From Balamuthia mandrillaris (Eukaryota; Discosea; Longamoebia; Balamuthiidae), in contig JAVKOQ010000016.1 in assembly GCA_031835245.1 (NCBI GenBank), positions 310,001 to 374,000 of the forward strand: a DNA stretch of 64,000 nucleotides, given 5' to 3'. The notes beneath the pieces were generated by a model that was not told the origin of the DNA, did no database searches, and saw only the letters and a program-made list of their open reading frames with translations. Of the stretch, positions 62,134 to 64,000 are shown piece by piece. Position 1 is the first letter of the stretch; every line of letters begins with the position of its first letter. The position numbers and the translations under genes are program-made.

Positions 62134-63093
62134 ATGAAACAAACGTTTTTGCTGTTGTGTGCTGTCCTACTTTCCGGCTTTGTCGTAAGTCAAGGTTTGA
62201 GAAAAAAACACCTATATTCCTGAGAGCCTCCAAACCAACCCGATACTTTATTCTAACGTGTTCTTTTACTTTTATTTCAAACACAACGAAGGATGCCGTT
62301 GCACCTTTGCGGGCCATCTTTATTTGTTCACATCTTCTTGTGAGGAGGCCAATTTCTTCCGTTGCCAAAACCTAACCGTCCATGGAGGGGAGTGCGTAGT
62401 CATCAGTGAGGGCAGCATGTATGTGGACTGCCTTGCGCAACGCTACCACGCCTATAACTCCTCCGACTGCTCCGGGCCTGTGGGCAGCGCTGTTGTTCCC
62501 GACCTGTGCCTGGTTTCCCCGGTTTCATCGACCAGGGTAAAGTGGAACGAAGACTGTAACGGCGAGCCAGTCCCCTTGGAGAACAGCGAAGAATGTGAGC
62601 CCGTGCGTGAACCTGAGGATGGTCCCTGCTTCTTTGCTTTTTCGTTATCGCCACCTTTCTTGGTGGGTTCTCATCCTCTCCATTCCGTCTCAACACAGAT
62701 GAGGCCTGTTTCGTCTCGATGAAAGTCAGCAACAACTGCAATGGGCGGACGGAGGCGGATTGCCTGGGCAATTGGTGGCTCAACCACAACGAATGCAAGG
62801 CTCTTCCTGGCATCGGCAGCGTCAAGGCCGACTGCGTCAACAAAATCGCTCTCCTCTTCGGGAACGTGACCGACTGCACCGGCCCGGCCGTCTCCGTTGC
62901 CGACGATCTGTGTTTTCCGGTGGAGGAAGAGCTTGCATTTAGCGCCAAGTGGGGCGAGACATGCGAAGGCGAGCCGAGAGAAGAAAGCGATGACACGGAG
63001 GATGGCGAGGAGAGCAGCCAAAACGACGGCTCAGAGAATGAGGGAGATGGTAGTTCTTCCGCTTCCTCTCTTCGCTTTGACTTGCTTTTTTGA
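62134..63093 (+). CDS. Secreted cysteine-rich protein, family member 4
   Basis: The most diverged intact member. The ATG at 62134 gives the signal exon (MKQTFLLLCAVLLSGFVVSQ). Exon 2 (about 62292-62620) has GCRCTFAGHLYLFTSSCEEA, GSMYVDCLAQRYHAYNSSDC and KWNEDCNGEP. Exon 3 (about 62699-63093) has DEACFVSMKVSNNCNGRTEA, KADCVNKIALLFGNVTDCTG, KWGETCEGEPREESDDTEDG and the shared tail SSQNDGSENEGDGSSSASSL, ending LRFDLLF with the final Cys replaced by Phe. It resembles member 1 more than members 2/3 and lacks their promoter block. Confidence 0.75.
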
Positions 63094-63286
63094 GTTTGTT
63101 TACGTTTGTGTTTGACCTACGATAGTACCTGCAACAAGGAATGATCCCTACTTACATACGCAAGAGAGGTTGTCTTGGTTTTGTTTTTAGTGTTCTTCAT
63201 TCTATTTTCTCCAGTAAGCACAAGAGAAGTTTAAAAAAAAAACAAGTGAGAAGAGAAGAGTAAACTCATTACTATCATGTGGAACA

Positions 63287-64000
63287 TCAGCGGAACGGAT
63301 CGGAAGGATATCTACAACAAGGACACCTCTTTGTGCTCTTCTCTAACCCCTCCAAGAACGCTTCGCTGGGTTGCCACCTCTTCTTGCTGTAGTATAAATG
63401 AAAGCCGCCGATCACTTTCATTCCTTTCCGCAACAAACGCAACACCACTCCTTCGTCTTGCTTATTTTTGCCAAAGAGAACGTCCCAATCCAACTCCCAG
63501 CTAAACAGTTGAGAGCCGGTGCAGGAATATGGTCCCCATGGATTGAACTCGACGATGGTGGCCACATCCGCTTCTTTGTGGTAGACGATATCCAGAATGT
63601 AGTTCTCGAATGGAAGCAATGGATGCACTTGACTGTTTGTTTCAAGAAAAAGGTAAGCTTGATTTGTTCTTTTTTTCTGTTTTTCTTCTTCTTGTTCTTG
63701 TTCTTGTTCTTGTTGTTTTGCTTTTCTTCTTCTTCTTCTTCTTCTTCTTCTTCTTCTCTCACTCCTCTCTTTGTCTCTCCTCTCTTAATCTTCATCTCTG
63801 CAAATACCTTTCCTCTTCTATCTTGTCCACTTCTTTCAGTTCGTTAAGAAAATAGGTTTCTCGCTTTCTCTCTTGCGCTCTCTCTCCCTCTCTCAGAACA
63901 ACGAACCTTTGAAGTCGCTTCACAGCATCGATCAAGTTTTGTTGTAAAGCTTTATCCTCAGCCAGCTCTGGAATGTACTTTTGCCAACACAATTGATTGA
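63287..64000 (-). CDS. CDC123-like (D123 family) protein, C-terminal part, runs off the right edge
   Basis: CDC123 is an ATP-grasp-type chaperone that assembles translation factor eIF2. Minus-strand exons: one at the edge (about 63900-64000, CWQKYIPELAEDKALQQNLI then KRLQRFVV), an intron with TTC repeats (about 63650-63890), and the last exon (about 63640-63287). It contains ENYILDIVYHKEADVATIVE, FNPWGPYSCTGSQLFSWELD and GFHLYYSKKRWQPSEAFLEG. The family motif DFNP-G--T--LLFSW reads EFNPWG, so the metal-contacting Asp is Glu here. The stop is at 63287. The C-terminal end (RCPCCRYPSDPFR) is Cys-rich. The N-terminal two-thirds lie outside the window. Confidence 0.7.

Overview
The window is nuclear DNA of a free-living amoebozoan, most likely a centramoebid in the Acanthamoeba/Balamuthia range. 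This is inferred from gene content only: a Pats1-like ROCO kinase, F-box proteins with ankyrin repeats carrying a recurrent GCPW motif, a Bdp1, a Mis18 protein and eukaryotic initiator tRNAs. Genes are close together on both strands. Most are interrupted by short GT-AG introns that are pyrimidine-rich on the coding strand and often carry long microsatellites. Many open frames of Leu/Ser/Phe/Lys/Arg/Glu composition are translations of these repeats, not genes.

Layout. 1-5.3 kb: tail of an unknown gene, a CRT-like transporter and an Ac45/Voa1-like V-ATPase accessory protein. 5.9-10.4 kb: a Qa-SNARE (minus) and a membrane-anchored armadillo protein (plus). 10.5-21.1 kb: one very large minus-strand gene with PH-GRAM, pseudo-myotubularin, LRR, Roc-COR and kinase modules. 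21.5-26.6 kb: an F-box gene, an F-box/ankyrin gene, a decayed F-box/ankyrin pseudogene and a GT31 glycosyltransferase. 27.2-32.4 kb: a type I membrane protein, uracil-DNA glycosylase and a divergently transcribed Mis18-like gene, the last two sharing an interval with two E2F-like sites. 32.8-37.3 kb: an ankyrin protein, Bdp1 and an initiator tRNA-Met. 37.5-43.6 kb: an unresolved locus, a D-amino-acid oxidase with a peroxisomal C-terminus, a GH76 glycosidase and a second initiator tRNA. 44.0-47.3 kb: an MLO-like membrane protein ending in four calmodulin-type EF-hands. 47.3-50.0 kb: a PARN/PNLDC1-like deadenylase with a C-terminal membrane anchor.

50.4-63.1 kb is an expanding accessory cluster. 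It holds four genes and one relic of a secreted cysteine-rich family, a partner family ending in Asp-Gly-rich repeats (one intact, one broken), a small lamin-tail-like protein, a large F-box/ankyrin gene, a possible transposase relic, an ankyrin fragment inside one duplicated module and a 38-bp perfect inverted repeat. The right edge carries the end of a CDC123-like gene.

Two short motifs, GTCGACAA and TTTGATTTTTCATTGG, recur near gene starts and look like promoter elements. The most unusual items are the MLO-calmodulin fusion, the catalytically dead myotubularin inside a ROCO kinase, and the modular cluster at 50-63 kb. Exon borders are read by eye and should be taken as approximate unless given as a start or stop codon.
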